In this document: positions 30,901 through 38,353 of the stretch, piece after piece
Layout: each line of letters starts with the position of its first letter
Position numbering within the stretch: the first letter of the stretch is position 1
Position numbers and translations under genes: made by a program
Notes under the pieces: generated by a model
The model's database searches: none
The model's input: only the letters and a program-made list of their open reading frames with translations
What the model was told of the DNA's origin: nothing
NCBI RefSeq assembly: GCF_000526495.1
Contig: NZ_JAGE01000002.1
Coordinates: 186,001 to 250,000, forward strand
Source of the DNA: Ruminiclostridium josui JCM 17888
GTDB lineage: Bacteria > Bacillota > Clostridia > Acetivibrionales > DSM-1351
DNA length: 64,000 bases
Direction: 5' to 3'

Positions 30901-31705
30901 CAATCATAAGGATATTGCTGTGACAAAGAAGCTGGAGTTAGATAGCAAGGGCAGTGAAGACATATTAAAGTGGCTTCAGCAAAAGGATACTTGTGACAAT
31001 GAATATGCCGGTGAAATTCACCGTCGCTTAGACTGGAAATATGTTTACAGGGATTTTGCACAAATACCTTCTAAAATAACCGTAACAGAGTTAAAAAGAT
31101 ATTTTAATCTTAATAATGATGAAGAAAACAGTCAGCCGGAATACAGAAACATTATCATAAAAAAGCCAGCATTTATGGAAGAAAAGAAAGGGCTAACTCC
31201 TGCAGAAAAGGGAACTGCCATGCATTTTGCAATGCAGCATCTGGATTTTCACAATGAAGATATTTCCGGACAGATTGAAATAATGGTAAAGAAAGAACTA
31301 TTAACTGAAATTCAGGCAAAAAGTATAGATATAAGGAAAATATCTGTTTTTATTAATTCATCCATAGGAAAAAGGATGCTAAAGTCTAGTAAAATGCACA
31401 GAGAGGTTCCATTTAACATTGAATTGGATTACAAGGAAATCTATCCTCAGCTGACTGATGTGACCGGCTATCAAGATAAAATACTGCTTCAGGGTGTTAT
31501 TGACTGCTATTTTGAAGAGGATGATAATCTCGTTCTTATTGACTATAAAACCGACTATGTGCCTAACGGTGATATTGAGGTTATGAAGGAAAAGTACAAA
31601 CTGCAGATTTCTTATTATTCAAGGGCGTTAGAAATGTTGACTTCAAAGCAAGTTAAAGAAAGATACATTTATTTATTTTCAACAGGGGACATAGTAAAAA
31701 TGTAA
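27962..31705 (+). CDS. addA: AddA, helicase-nuclease subunit A
   Basis: UvrD-like superfamily 1 helicase with a C-terminal nuclease, partner of AddB. Helicase motifs: TKEQYAAI (Q-motif), Walker A AAAAGAGKT (24-32), Walker B-type LVDEYQDSN (about 405), VGDVKQSIYRFRQA, VRLMSIHKSKGLEFP, and LYVAMTRAREKL. The nuclease motif is LIDYKTDYV near the end. At 1247 aa it is full length. A GGGGAACA site lies before the ATG. No break is seen. Confidence 0.97.
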   Translation: MSETKWTKEQYAAITQKDCNLLVAAAAGAGKTAVLVERIIRKITDEENPVDIDTLLVVTFTNAAATEMRERIGAAISDAIEKNPESKNISRQLVLLNKASITTIHSFCLEVIRSNFQSIEIDPAFKILDETEASLLKSETLSELFEEIYENVEENQDFLDLLESYGGNKDDEKIQDMVLSIYSFVQSYPWPEKWLEQQVESYNFDGTNDFGETHWGKILLETSLMKLEGLRDIMNEACEKIKYAVGLEKYLPVFVEDKDNLNRLIEACKKSIKWDEMYNYINSFEFPTLPRCGKDADKSVQESVKKTRDELKSVITGLRNEVFFMKSDEIASDLKEMFPILICVSKLVMDFGRRYSQKKSQRASVDFNDLEHFCLNILAETDNDGNIRPTKIAQYYKDKFSEILVDEYQDSNLVQEIIINMISKEDKGSPNVFMVGDVKQSIYRFRQAKPELFLEKYDNYSIDEGSSYRKILLFKNFRSRKDVVDGINYIFKQIMSQKVGELDYNEIEELNPGADFPSCQNEKTAAGGAIELHLIETSAGDNSVQPESSEPMDEQDSEEEEILDNIQKEARMVANRIIELFQPDADGKKFVVYDKKLGAYRDIRFNDIVILLRTTRNWTEVFSEELAKSEIPVFADTGSGFFKTPEVQVVLSLLQIIDNPYQDIPLLSVLRSPIFNFSTDDLAEVRLVNRNASIYEALKEVAAQDTEVSKKSSDFLQKLAKWREMSLYMSTHKLIWQLYDETGYFSIVGAMQDGERKQANLKILFERALQFENTSYSGLFNFISFIDKLKTNKGDMGSAKVLGENDNVVRLMSIHKSKGLEFPVVFLCGCGKKFNMQDMYKSVLLHQELGFGPDFVDYRKRIKYPSIPKQAIAQKIRVETLSEEMRILYVAMTRAREKLIITGAVNNIEKSALKWLNTAQSNGDKFPANNMLKAQNYLDWICPSIMRHKDSEILRKAAGVGVDYSGPVISDESFWKIILANHKDIAVTKKLELDSKGSEDILKWLQQKDTCDNEYAGEIHRRLDWKYVYRDFAQIPSKITVTELKRYFNLNNDEENSQPEYRNIIIKKPAFMEEKKGLTPAEKGTAMHFAMQHLDFHNEDISGQIEIMVKKELLTEIQAKSIDIRKISVFINSSIGKRMLKSSKMHREVPFNIELDYKEIYPQLTDVTGYQDKILLQGVIDCYFEEDDNLVLIDYKTDYVPNGDIEVMKEKYKLQISYYSRALEMLTSKQVKERYIYLFSTGDIVKM

Positions 31706-31785
31706 AAAAAGTTTTAGTAATATTTTACCCGAATTATTGTATTAAATTAGTAGTTAAAAAAATAAAAAAAATACTGAAAAATGTA

Positions 31786-31815
31786 TTGACATAAATATTC
31801 AGGCTGTGCTACAAT
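31786..31815 (+). promoter_or_regulatory. Promoter of tRNA-Gln
   Basis: -35 TTGACA (31786-31791), 18 bp spacer, -10 TACAAT (31810-31815), 19 nt before the mature tRNA start. Confidence 0.85.
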
Positions 31816-31834
31816 ACCTCTTGTTGATGAGCGA

Positions 31835-31908
31835 TGCGGGTTTGTGTAATGGTAGCACAACTGACTCTGGATCAGTTTGTCAGGGTTCGAGCCCTTGACC
31901 CGCAGCCA
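31835..31908 (+). tRNA. tRNA-Gln (anticodon CTG)
   Basis: Cloverleaf built by eye. Acceptor stem TGCGGGT pairs with ACCCGCA, D-stem GTGT/GCAC, anticodon stem ACTGA/TCAGT with loop CTCTGGA giving anticodon CTG. The T arm is CAGGG-TTCGAGC-CCTTG, the discriminator G, and CCA is encoded (31906-31908). The U1-A72 pair fits glutamine tRNAs. It stands alone with its own promoter and terminator. Confidence 0.95.
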
Positions 31909-31952
31909 AAAGTATTTCAGTTTGGTTTTAATCAAATTGAAATACTTTTTTC
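31908..31952 (+). terminator. Terminator of tRNA-Gln
   Basis: Roughly 17 bp stem AAAAGTATTTCA... / ...TGAAATACTTTT (one G-U pair) around a loop GTTTTAAT, ending in TTTTTT. Its first base is the last base of the tRNA CCA. Confidence 0.92.
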
Positions 31953-31984
31953 ATGTGTGCCAATAATTTTATTCTGTATAAATA

Positions 31985-32016
31985 AAAAACAGAAGCCATA
32001 AAACTTCTGTTTTTTA
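31985..32016. terminator. Second, symmetric terminator
   Basis: Perfect 11 bp stem AAAAACAGAAG / CTTCTGTTTTT, 8 nt loop, A-run and T-run on either side, so it can act on both strands. There is no minus-strand gene for it to serve; it backs up the tRNA terminator. The rest of 31953-32236 holds only the promoter of the next gene. Confidence 0.8.
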
Positions 32017-32142
32017 ATAATCTTCTTTGTTAACCGTCCGGGGAAAACAAAAGAGACTGTGTATATTGGTAATAATATTATAGTTTTATTCTATAATGGT
32101 GTCAATTACTTTTTGTGAATAAATTAGCATAAAATGTTTATT

Positions 32143-32171
32143 TTGAAAAAGGCATACCATTATGATAAAAT
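32143..32171 (+). promoter_or_regulatory. Probable promoter of the glycosyltransferase gene
   Basis: -35 TTGAAA (32143-32148), 17 bp spacer, -10 TAAAAT (32166-32171), 65 nt before the ATG. Confidence 0.6.
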
Positions 32172-32236
32172 GATATAGGCTATTTGTAATTTTATGTATA
32201 TACATTATATATCTTCATTGAAAATGAGGAATATTT

Positions 32237-33424
32237 ATGAAAATATTAATGCTTTCGTGGGAGTATCCTCCAAGAATAATTGGAGGTATTTCAAGAGTAG
32301 TGCATGATTTGGCACATAAGTTGGGTCATTGTGGTAATCAAGTTCACGTTGTTACATGCTGGGAAGAAGGTACCCTAGATTTTGAAATTGAAGGTAATGT
32401 AATTGTACATAGAGTCCATGTCAGTGAGGTTTCTACAACAAACTTTATAGAATGGGTTTTACGATTGAACTTTGCAATGCTGGAAACATCAATCAGACTT
32501 TTACAAGAAAGCAAATTTGATATTATTCATGCACATGACTGGCTTGTTGCTAATGCAGCAAAAGTTTTAAAAAACTCGTTTTCGATTCCGTTGATTTCAA
32601 CCATTCATGCAACTGAATTTGGTAGAAATAACGGAATTTACTCTGATATGCAAAAAGCAATTAACGATGTTGAAGTAATGCTTTCAAAAGAATCAAGTAA
32701 ATTAATAGTAAATAGCAAATATATGAAAGATGAAATTAAATCTATATTTAATGTAACTGGGGATAAAATATGTGTAATAAGTAATGGAATAGAGCTAGAC
32801 AAGTTCGATAATATAAAATATGATAGTGACTTCAGAAATAATTATGCTGCTCCTAATGAAAAAATAGTTTTTTTTGTGGGAAGACTTGTAAATGAAAAGG
32901 GAGTTCATGTATTATTAAATGCAATACCTAAAATTATAGGAAGTTATAATGATGTTAAGTTTGTAATTGCGGGCAAAGGACCGTGTTTAAATAGTTTAAT
33001 TGAACAGAGCCGTAATCTTAAAATTCAAAACAGGGTTTATTTTACCGGCTTTGTAGGTGAGGAGGTTTTACTTAAGCTATACAAATGTTCGGATATTGCA
33101 GTTTTTCCAAGTACCTATGAACCTTTTGGAATTGTAGCACTTGAAGGAATGGTTGCAGGCATTCCAGTAGTGGTATCAGATACTGGAGGTTTAGGGGAAA
33201 TAGTGGAGCACAGAGTGAACGGAATGAAATTTTACAACGGAAATTCTAATTCACTGGCAGACTGTATCCTAGAACTGCTTTGTAATGATAATTTAGCGAA
33301 ACAGATTAGTACTAATGCGTTGGAAAATGTACATAGGCTTTATAATTGGAATAGAATAACGGAGCAAATTTTACATGAATATAACTATGTTATTTCTCAA
33401 TACAACAGCTTAAATAGGGATTGA
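32237..33424 (+). CDS. Glycosyltransferase family 4 protein
   Basis: GT-B fold transferase of 395 aa. The N-terminal domain begins MKILMLSWEYPPRIIGGISRVVHDLAHKL, a start typical of starch-synthase-like GT4 enzymes. The nucleotide-sugar-binding C-terminal domain has VFFVGRLVNEKGVHVLL and the E-x7-E motif EPFGIVALEG (about residue 294). No signal peptide is seen, so it acts on the cytosolic side. The sugar donor and acceptor cannot be assigned. It is 33 nt upstream of the RNase J gene but not functionally linked in any obvious way. Confidence 0.85.
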   Translation: MKILMLSWEYPPRIIGGISRVVHDLAHKLGHCGNQVHVVTCWEEGTLDFEIEGNVIVHRVHVSEVSTTNFIEWVLRLNFAMLETSIRLLQESKFDIIHAHDWLVANAAKVLKNSFSIPLISTIHATEFGRNNGIYSDMQKAINDVEVMLSKESSKLIVNSKYMKDEIKSIFNVTGDKICVISNGIELDKFDNIKYDSDFRNNYAAPNEKIVFFVGRLVNEKGVHVLLNAIPKIIGSYNDVKFVIAGKGPCLNSLIEQSRNLKIQNRVYFTGFVGEEVLLKLYKCSDIAVFPSTYEPFGIVALEGMVAGIPVVVSDTGGLGEIVEHRVNGMKFYNGNSNSLADCILELLCNDNLAKQISTNALENVHRLYNWNRITEQILHEYNYVISQYNSLNRD

Positions 33425-33457
33425 TTTTATTATTTAGTTAAAATTGGAGGTTTAATT

Positions 33458-35125
33458 GTGTCAAAAAGTAAAAAGAAATTAAAAGTAATACCACTTGGTG
33501 GATTACAAGAAATAGGGAAAAATATAACGGCTTTTGAATATGGGGAGGACATTCTGGTTGTTGATTGCGGCCTTTCATTTCCTGAAGATGAAATGCTTGG
33601 TATAGATTTAGTAATACCTGATGTTACGTATCTGGTTAAAAATAAAGAAAAGGTAAGAGGAATTGTTCTGACACACGGTCATGAGGACCATATAGGTGCA
33701 TTGCCGTACGTGTTGAGGGAATTAAATGTGCCTATATATGGAACAAAGCTTACTCTTGGATTAATAAAGTGTAAGCTTGAAGAACATGGGCTTCTTGACA
33801 CTGTTCAGATGGAAACGGTTCATCAGGGACAAACACTGGATTTGGGAGCTTTCAAGGTAGAATTTATAAGATCTACTCACAGTATTGCTGATGCCGTAGC
33901 TTTGGCTATTTTTACGCCTGTAGGCACTATAGTTCATACCGGGGATTTTAAAATTGACTATACTCCTATTGAGGGGCAGCCAATGGATTTGGCAAGACTT
34001 GCTGAAATAGGCAAGAAGGGTGTACTTCTGCTTATGTGTGATAGTACAAATGTAGAAAACGAAGGGTATACACTTTCTGAGCGTACTGTAGGAGAGACCT
34101 TTGACGAGATATTTATGGACTGTAAAAGCAGGATTCTGGTTGCAACTTTTGCTTCAAATGTCCACAGAGTTCAGCAGATATTTAATGCTGCTGTTAAATT
34201 CGGACGTAAGGTTACAGTTCTTGGAAGAAGCATGATTAATGTTGTAAATGTTGCAATGGAGTTGGGTTATCTTAATGTGCCAGATGGAGTTCTCATTGAT
34301 TTAGACAACATGGACAAGGTACCAAGAGATAAGCTTGTAATAATAACTACAGGCAGTCAGGGAGAGCCTATGTCAGCTCTTACAAGGATTACATTCAATG
34401 AGCATAAAAAAGTTGAAATAGTTCCTGATGATTTAGTTATTATATCAGCATCTCCGATACCTGGTAACGAGAAATTAATCTCTAAGGTAATAAATGAACT
34501 TTTCAAGAAAGGTGCAAAGGTAATATATGAAGCACTTGCAGATGTCCATGTATCAGGACATGCTTGTCAGGAAGAAATAAAGTTAATTCATAACTTGGTC
34601 AAACCAAAGTTCTTTATGCCGGTACATGGAGAACATAGACATCTTAGACAGCACGCTGAACTTGCCGTAAAAATGGGTATGCCAAGAGAGAAAATATTCA
34701 TAATGGAAATTGGAAAAGTTCTTGAGCTTACCAATGACACTGCTAAAGTAAACGGCTCAGTTACAGCGGGAAAGGTTCTTGTTGACGGATTAGGTGTAGG
34801 AGATGTAGGGAATGTTGTTTTAAGGGACAGAAAGCATCTTTCACAGGATGGTTTAATAGTAGTGGTAATCACTATAGAGGGAGATACAGGAAATGTAGTA
34901 GCAGGTCCTGATATAATTTCAAGAGGTTTTGTATATGTCCGTGAATCTGAAGATTTAATGGAACAGCTTAAAGAAATAGCAAAACAGGCAATATTCAAAA
35001 GTTCTTCTAAAAATCAGGGCGATTGGTCCATAAGAAAGTCGGCTATTAGAGAAGCTTTAAAGGACTGTATTTATGAACGTACAAAGCGTAAACCAATGAT
35101 ATTGCCTATAATAATGGAAATATAA
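33458..35125 (+). CDS. rnj: Ribonuclease J
   Basis: Exo/endonuclease of Firmicutes mRNA decay and rRNA maturation. The metallo-beta-lactamase core carries HGHEDH (residues 73-78), GDFKIDYTP, and STNVENEGYT; the beta-CASP region contains TTGSQGEPMSAL and the C-terminal motif PVHGEHRH. A C-terminal dimerisation domain follows. At 555 aa it is standard. The start is GTG at 33458 with a TGGAGG site. The 3' end has a terminator embedded in the opposite-strand gene. Only one RNase J gene is in the window, so J1 versus J2 is not decided. Confidence 0.96.
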   Translation: MSKSKKKLKVIPLGGLQEIGKNITAFEYGEDILVVDCGLSFPEDEMLGIDLVIPDVTYLVKNKEKVRGIVLTHGHEDHIGALPYVLRELNVPIYGTKLTLGLIKCKLEEHGLLDTVQMETVHQGQTLDLGAFKVEFIRSTHSIADAVALAIFTPVGTIVHTGDFKIDYTPIEGQPMDLARLAEIGKKGVLLLMCDSTNVENEGYTLSERTVGETFDEIFMDCKSRILVATFASNVHRVQQIFNAAVKFGRKVTVLGRSMINVVNVAMELGYLNVPDGVLIDLDNMDKVPRDKLVIITTGSQGEPMSALTRITFNEHKKVEIVPDDLVIISASPIPGNEKLISKVINELFKKGAKVIYEALADVHVSGHACQEEIKLIHNLVKPKFFMPVHGEHRHLRQHAELAVKMGMPREKIFIMEIGKVLELTNDTAKVNGSVTAGKVLVDGLGVGDVGNVVLRDRKHLSQDGLIVVVITIEGDTGNVVAGPDIISRGFVYVRESEDLMEQLKEIAKQAIFKSSSKNQGDWSIRKSAIREALKDCIYERTKRKPMILPIIMEI

Positions 35126-35131
35126 GTTTAT

Positions 35132-36382
35132 TTACCTGCAAATAACAATATTTTGAGTAAATTCTTGCCCGGCTTTTTTAAAAGCCGGGTTTTTATATGC
35201 TAGAACATAAGTATCTGTTGCATGTGCCTCAATCTCAAACATTTTTGAAATCAAATTGTCTGAGAAGGATTTGTAGTTGGATGCCTTGGTTACAACTGGA
35301 ATTGCTGATTTCTTTTTCATAAGGGACAGCAGCTCACGGCCTTTTTCGTTAAATCCTAAAATTCTTGCGTATTGGGGACCACCATGCCTCATGAATCTTT
35401 CCATATCTATCCTTGTAATTCCGGCAAGAAGAGAAATGAGTATTCTTTGTATACGTGTTTTAGGATATCGCTTAGTGCATATATTGGCAAGCAGTTGGTC
35501 AAAGGAGCCGGAATTTTCTGCGGCATTTTTAATTCTATACTCAAGGCCTTCTGAAACGTCCTGAATATTTTCCAACTCTTGTGCTGTTGAGTGACGAAGA
35601 AAGGCCAGTATTATATTTTCAAAGGAATACAGGCTGTTTGGGCCTCTGCCTGCAGAAATTTCCCTTTCCAAAATCTGTTGCGCAAGCTGCGGCAGAGCCT
35701 GCCTACTGGCAGCAAATTCACTCTCGTAAATACTGTTTCTGATAGCAGTTGCACTGGAAATATTGCCGGTAAGCTCTGATGTATTATAGCTGTTAGAGAT
35801 TCTTTTTACTGTAAAGGGCTGTATGGCGCTATTAAGTTTTATAAGGGCCTTTAAATACTCTAAAGCCAGTATATTATTAGAAGTTTCAAGCAAAAAGGAG
35901 AGAGCCTCATTTGAATCATTCTGGAGCTTAAGGTATTTTTCTAAAGCTCTTTGCCTGCAAACAGGGAAGGAGAGCCCTTTCGACAACTGCTTTTTCAATT
36001 CATCCTTATAGCTTTCTGGCTCAGAAACAAGGATTTCAGCTAATTTGGTAAGAGAATGAATGTCCCCTGATTCGCTTCCAAAAGAGATACAATCAACTAT
36101 ACCTATACTGTTCAATATGCTTACTGCGCCGTATGCAAAAAATTCTGCACTGGAAACTGCAAAGGGGACGGGCAGTTCTATGACTAAATCCACACCATTA
36201 CCAAGAGCAATTTCAGTTCGGGCGAATTTATTAATTATAGCCGGTTCTCCTCTTTGTATAAAGTTACCGCTCATTACGCAAACAACTGTATCGCAGCCGG
36301 TGAGTTTTTTTGATTCTTCTATATGATACATATGCCCGTTATGAAAAGGGTTGTATTCAGCAACAATTCCAAGTACCTTCAT
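35132..36382 (-). CDS. tmcAL: TmcAL, tRNA(Met) cytidine acetate ligase
   Basis: Acetylates the wobble cytidine of elongator tRNA-Met using acetate and ATP (formerly YlbM/DUF795). The N-terminal nucleotidyltransferase fold has GIVAEYNPFHNGH (HxGH motif at residues 14-17), VMSGNFIQRGEP and NGVDLVIELP; the later ISSATAIRNSI is also conserved. At 416 aa it is normal. It is convergent with the RNase J gene: the stops are 6 nt apart, and its last 20 or so codons contain the RNase J terminator hairpin. Confidence 0.94.
   Translation of the reverse strand: MKVLGIVAEYNPFHNGHMYHIEESKKLTGCDTVVCVMSGNFIQRGEPAIINKFARTEIALGNGVDLVIELPVPFAVSSAEFFAYGAVSILNSIGIVDCISFGSESGDIHSLTKLAEILVSEPESYKDELKKQLSKGLSFPVCRQRALEKYLKLQNDSNEALSFLLETSNNILALEYLKALIKLNSAIQPFTVKRISNSYNTSELTGNISSATAIRNSIYESEFAASRQALPQLAQQILEREISAGRGPNSLYSFENIILAFLRHSTAQELENIQDVSEGLEYRIKNAAENSGSFDQLLANICTKRYPKTRIQRILISLLAGITRIDMERFMRHGGPQYARILGFNEKGRELLSLMKKKSAIPVVTKASNYKSFSDNLISKMFEIEAHATDTYVLAYKNPAFKKAGQEFTQNIVICR
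35168..35195 (+). terminator. RNase J terminator inside the tmcAL 3' coding end
   Basis: Perfect 10 bp stem CCCGGCTTTT / AAAAGCCGGG with a 2 nt loop, then TTTTTATA. It lies 43 nt after the RNase J stop and within the last codons of tmcAL on the other strand, which read NPAFKKAG. Confidence 0.88.
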
Positions 36383-36452
36383 TTATTCTCTCCATGTAAT
36401 TTAATATGGGTATTATATCAATAATTAATAAAATGTATCAATGGGGATAAAT

Positions 36453-36494
36453 ATAAAAAAGCCACAGTTACAAAAAAACTATTGTAACTGTGGA
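36453..36494 (-). terminator. Terminator of the ABC exporter operon
   Basis: Perfect 11 bp stem CCACAGTTACA / TGTAACTGTGG (36462-36493). On the minus strand it is followed by a T-run (CTTTTTTATAT). It lies 27 nt after the exporter stop codon. Confidence 0.9.
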
Positions 36495-36520
36495 CGAAAA
36501 TGAAAAAGACGTAAGTTAAA

Positions 36521-38353
36521 TTATCCATTATTCAGAACTGCTGCACCAGTTTCTTCCTCAAACTGCTTTTTGTACAGGGAATAATAGTACCCTTTTTGCT
36601 TAAGCAGTTCACTGTGATTTCCGTGCTCAATAATTTTGCCATTTTTCACCACTAGAATAATATCTGCTTTCTTAATAGTAGAAAGCCTGTGAGCAATTAG
36701 AAACGACGTTCTGTTTTCAAGAATATGCATTATTGCTTCTTGAATCATTTGCTCAGTCTGTGTGTCAATAGAGGAGGTTGCTTCGTCAAGGACAAAAATC
36801 CTTGGGTCTGAAATAACCGCACGGGCAAATGATATTAGCTGTTTTTCCCCTGTTGACAGTCGGTCGCCGCCTTCACCAATGTTGGTATCAAGACCGTTTT
36901 CCAGACTGTTTATAACACTGTCTGCAGCCACTATTTTTATGGCGGCTTCTATCTCCTCGTCAGTGGCGTCAAACTTACCGTAGCGAATATTTTCCCGGAC
37001 TGTTCCCGAAAACAGGTGAGGGCTTTGAAGCACATAACCTATGTTGCTGTGCAGCCACAATTGTGAACGCTCTCTGTAATCTCTTCCGTCAATGAGTATT
37101 TGACCTGATGTTGGCTCAAAAAATCTACATGCCAAATTTACAAGAGTACTTTTACCAGCTCCCGTTTCACCAACAATTGCAACAGTTGTTCCTGCGGGTA
37201 TTTTTAGATTGAAATCCGTCAATATATATTCATCACCATCAGGATATTTGAAGGTAACATTTTTAAACTCAATATCACCTACTATTGGCTCCCAATTTTC
37301 TTTTTTGGGGTTGAAATTATCTCCGTATTTTTCAATAACCTCCGGAGTATCTGTAATATCAGGCTCGGTTTCCAGCAAACCCGTAACACGTTCTATATTG
37401 GCCTGGGTAGATACAAAGTCTGCAAATACACGGGCAATTTGCTGTATTGGCTCAAAAATGCTGACAGCATAGGTAATAAATACAGAAAGAGTACCTAATT
37501 CGCTGGGGTTTTTCATTACTATGTAGCCGCCATAGGTCAATACCATTGTTAGAGACGTTGCACTGAAACATAGAATGATTGGTATAAAAACGGCATTCAA
37601 TACAGTTGCTCGCATAGTGGAGGAGTAAAACTTATCTGTAACAACTGAAAAATCCTTTAGGTTGTTGTCCTCAATTACCAGAGTTTTTGAGGTCCTCGCC
37701 CCGGTTATTCCTTCATTGAATGCACCTGTCATGGTTGAGTTGATTTTCCTGATTTTTCTGTTAACGTTTAGAATCTTTTTTTGAAAGTACATAGTTATTA
37801 CAGAAATAAACGGAATAATAGTCATTATCAACAAAGCCAGTTTAACATTAAGGAACAGCATTGCTATGAAAACGCCGATTACATAAATAACAGCCCACAG
37901 CAAATCAATAAGACCCCAGGAAACCATCTGACCTATCCTTCCGGTATCACTCATAACCCTGGCCATCATGTAGCCAACAGGGGTCTTATTGTAATAAGTG
38001 AAGGAAAGCTTCTGCAAGTGTACAAAAAGAGACTTCCTGATGGACTTTGACACATTAAGCTCAACAGCCATTGCATTTCGTATAAAAATAATTACGGATA
38101 TGGCCTGAATAAGTAATACAGAGCAGTTTACTAATGCAAATTTTCCAATTCCGTCAGTTGACTTTGGTGTTATAAAATTGTTTATTGCATACCTTTGAAA
38201 AAACGGATATATAATGTCAATCAAAGAAACAAGTATTAAAAATGACATTGCTATTGCAAAGGCTTTTTTATAAAGCTTTACAAAGGGAATAACATTTTTC
38301 CAGACCTTTATGGAAAAGGGTTTTTTGTAATCTTCTTCTTCATAATATGCCAT
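36521..38353 (-). CDS. ABC exporter half-transporter, canonical Walker B subunit
   Basis: 610 aa fusion of six membrane helices (about 30-310) and an ATPase domain. The ATPase has Walker A GETGAGKST, a changed signature LSTGEKQ instead of LSGGQ, and Walker B FVLDEATSSID with the catalytic Glu intact. Together with its partner gene this makes a heterodimeric exporter of the BmrCD/LmrCD/TM287-288 type, often involved in drug or peptide export. The ATG shares its A with the stop codon of the upstream gene (TAATG), so the two are translationally coupled. The transported substrate is unknown. Confidence 0.92.
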   Translation of the reverse strand: MAYYEEEDYKKPFSIKVWKNVIPFVKLYKKAFAIAMSFLILVSLIDIIYPFFQRYAINNFITPKSTDGIGKFALVNCSVLLIQAISVIIFIRNAMAVELNVSKSIRKSLFVHLQKLSFTYYNKTPVGYMMARVMSDTGRIGQMVSWGLIDLLWAVIYVIGVFIAMLFLNVKLALLIMTIIPFISVITMYFQKKILNVNRKIRKINSTMTGAFNEGITGARTSKTLVIEDNNLKDFSVVTDKFYSSTMRATVLNAVFIPIILCFSATSLTMVLTYGGYIVMKNPSELGTLSVFITYAVSIFEPIQQIARVFADFVSTQANIERVTGLLETEPDITDTPEVIEKYGDNFNPKKENWEPIVGDIEFKNVTFKYPDGDEYILTDFNLKIPAGTTVAIVGETGAGKSTLVNLACRFFEPTSGQILIDGRDYRERSQLWLHSNIGYVLQSPHLFSGTVRENIRYGKFDATDEEIEAAIKIVAADSVINSLENGLDTNIGEGGDRLSTGEKQLISFARAVISDPRIFVLDEATSSIDTQTEQMIQEAIMHILENRTSFLIAHRLSTIKKADIILVVKNGKIIEHGNHSELLKQKGYYYSLYKKQFEEETGAAVLNNG

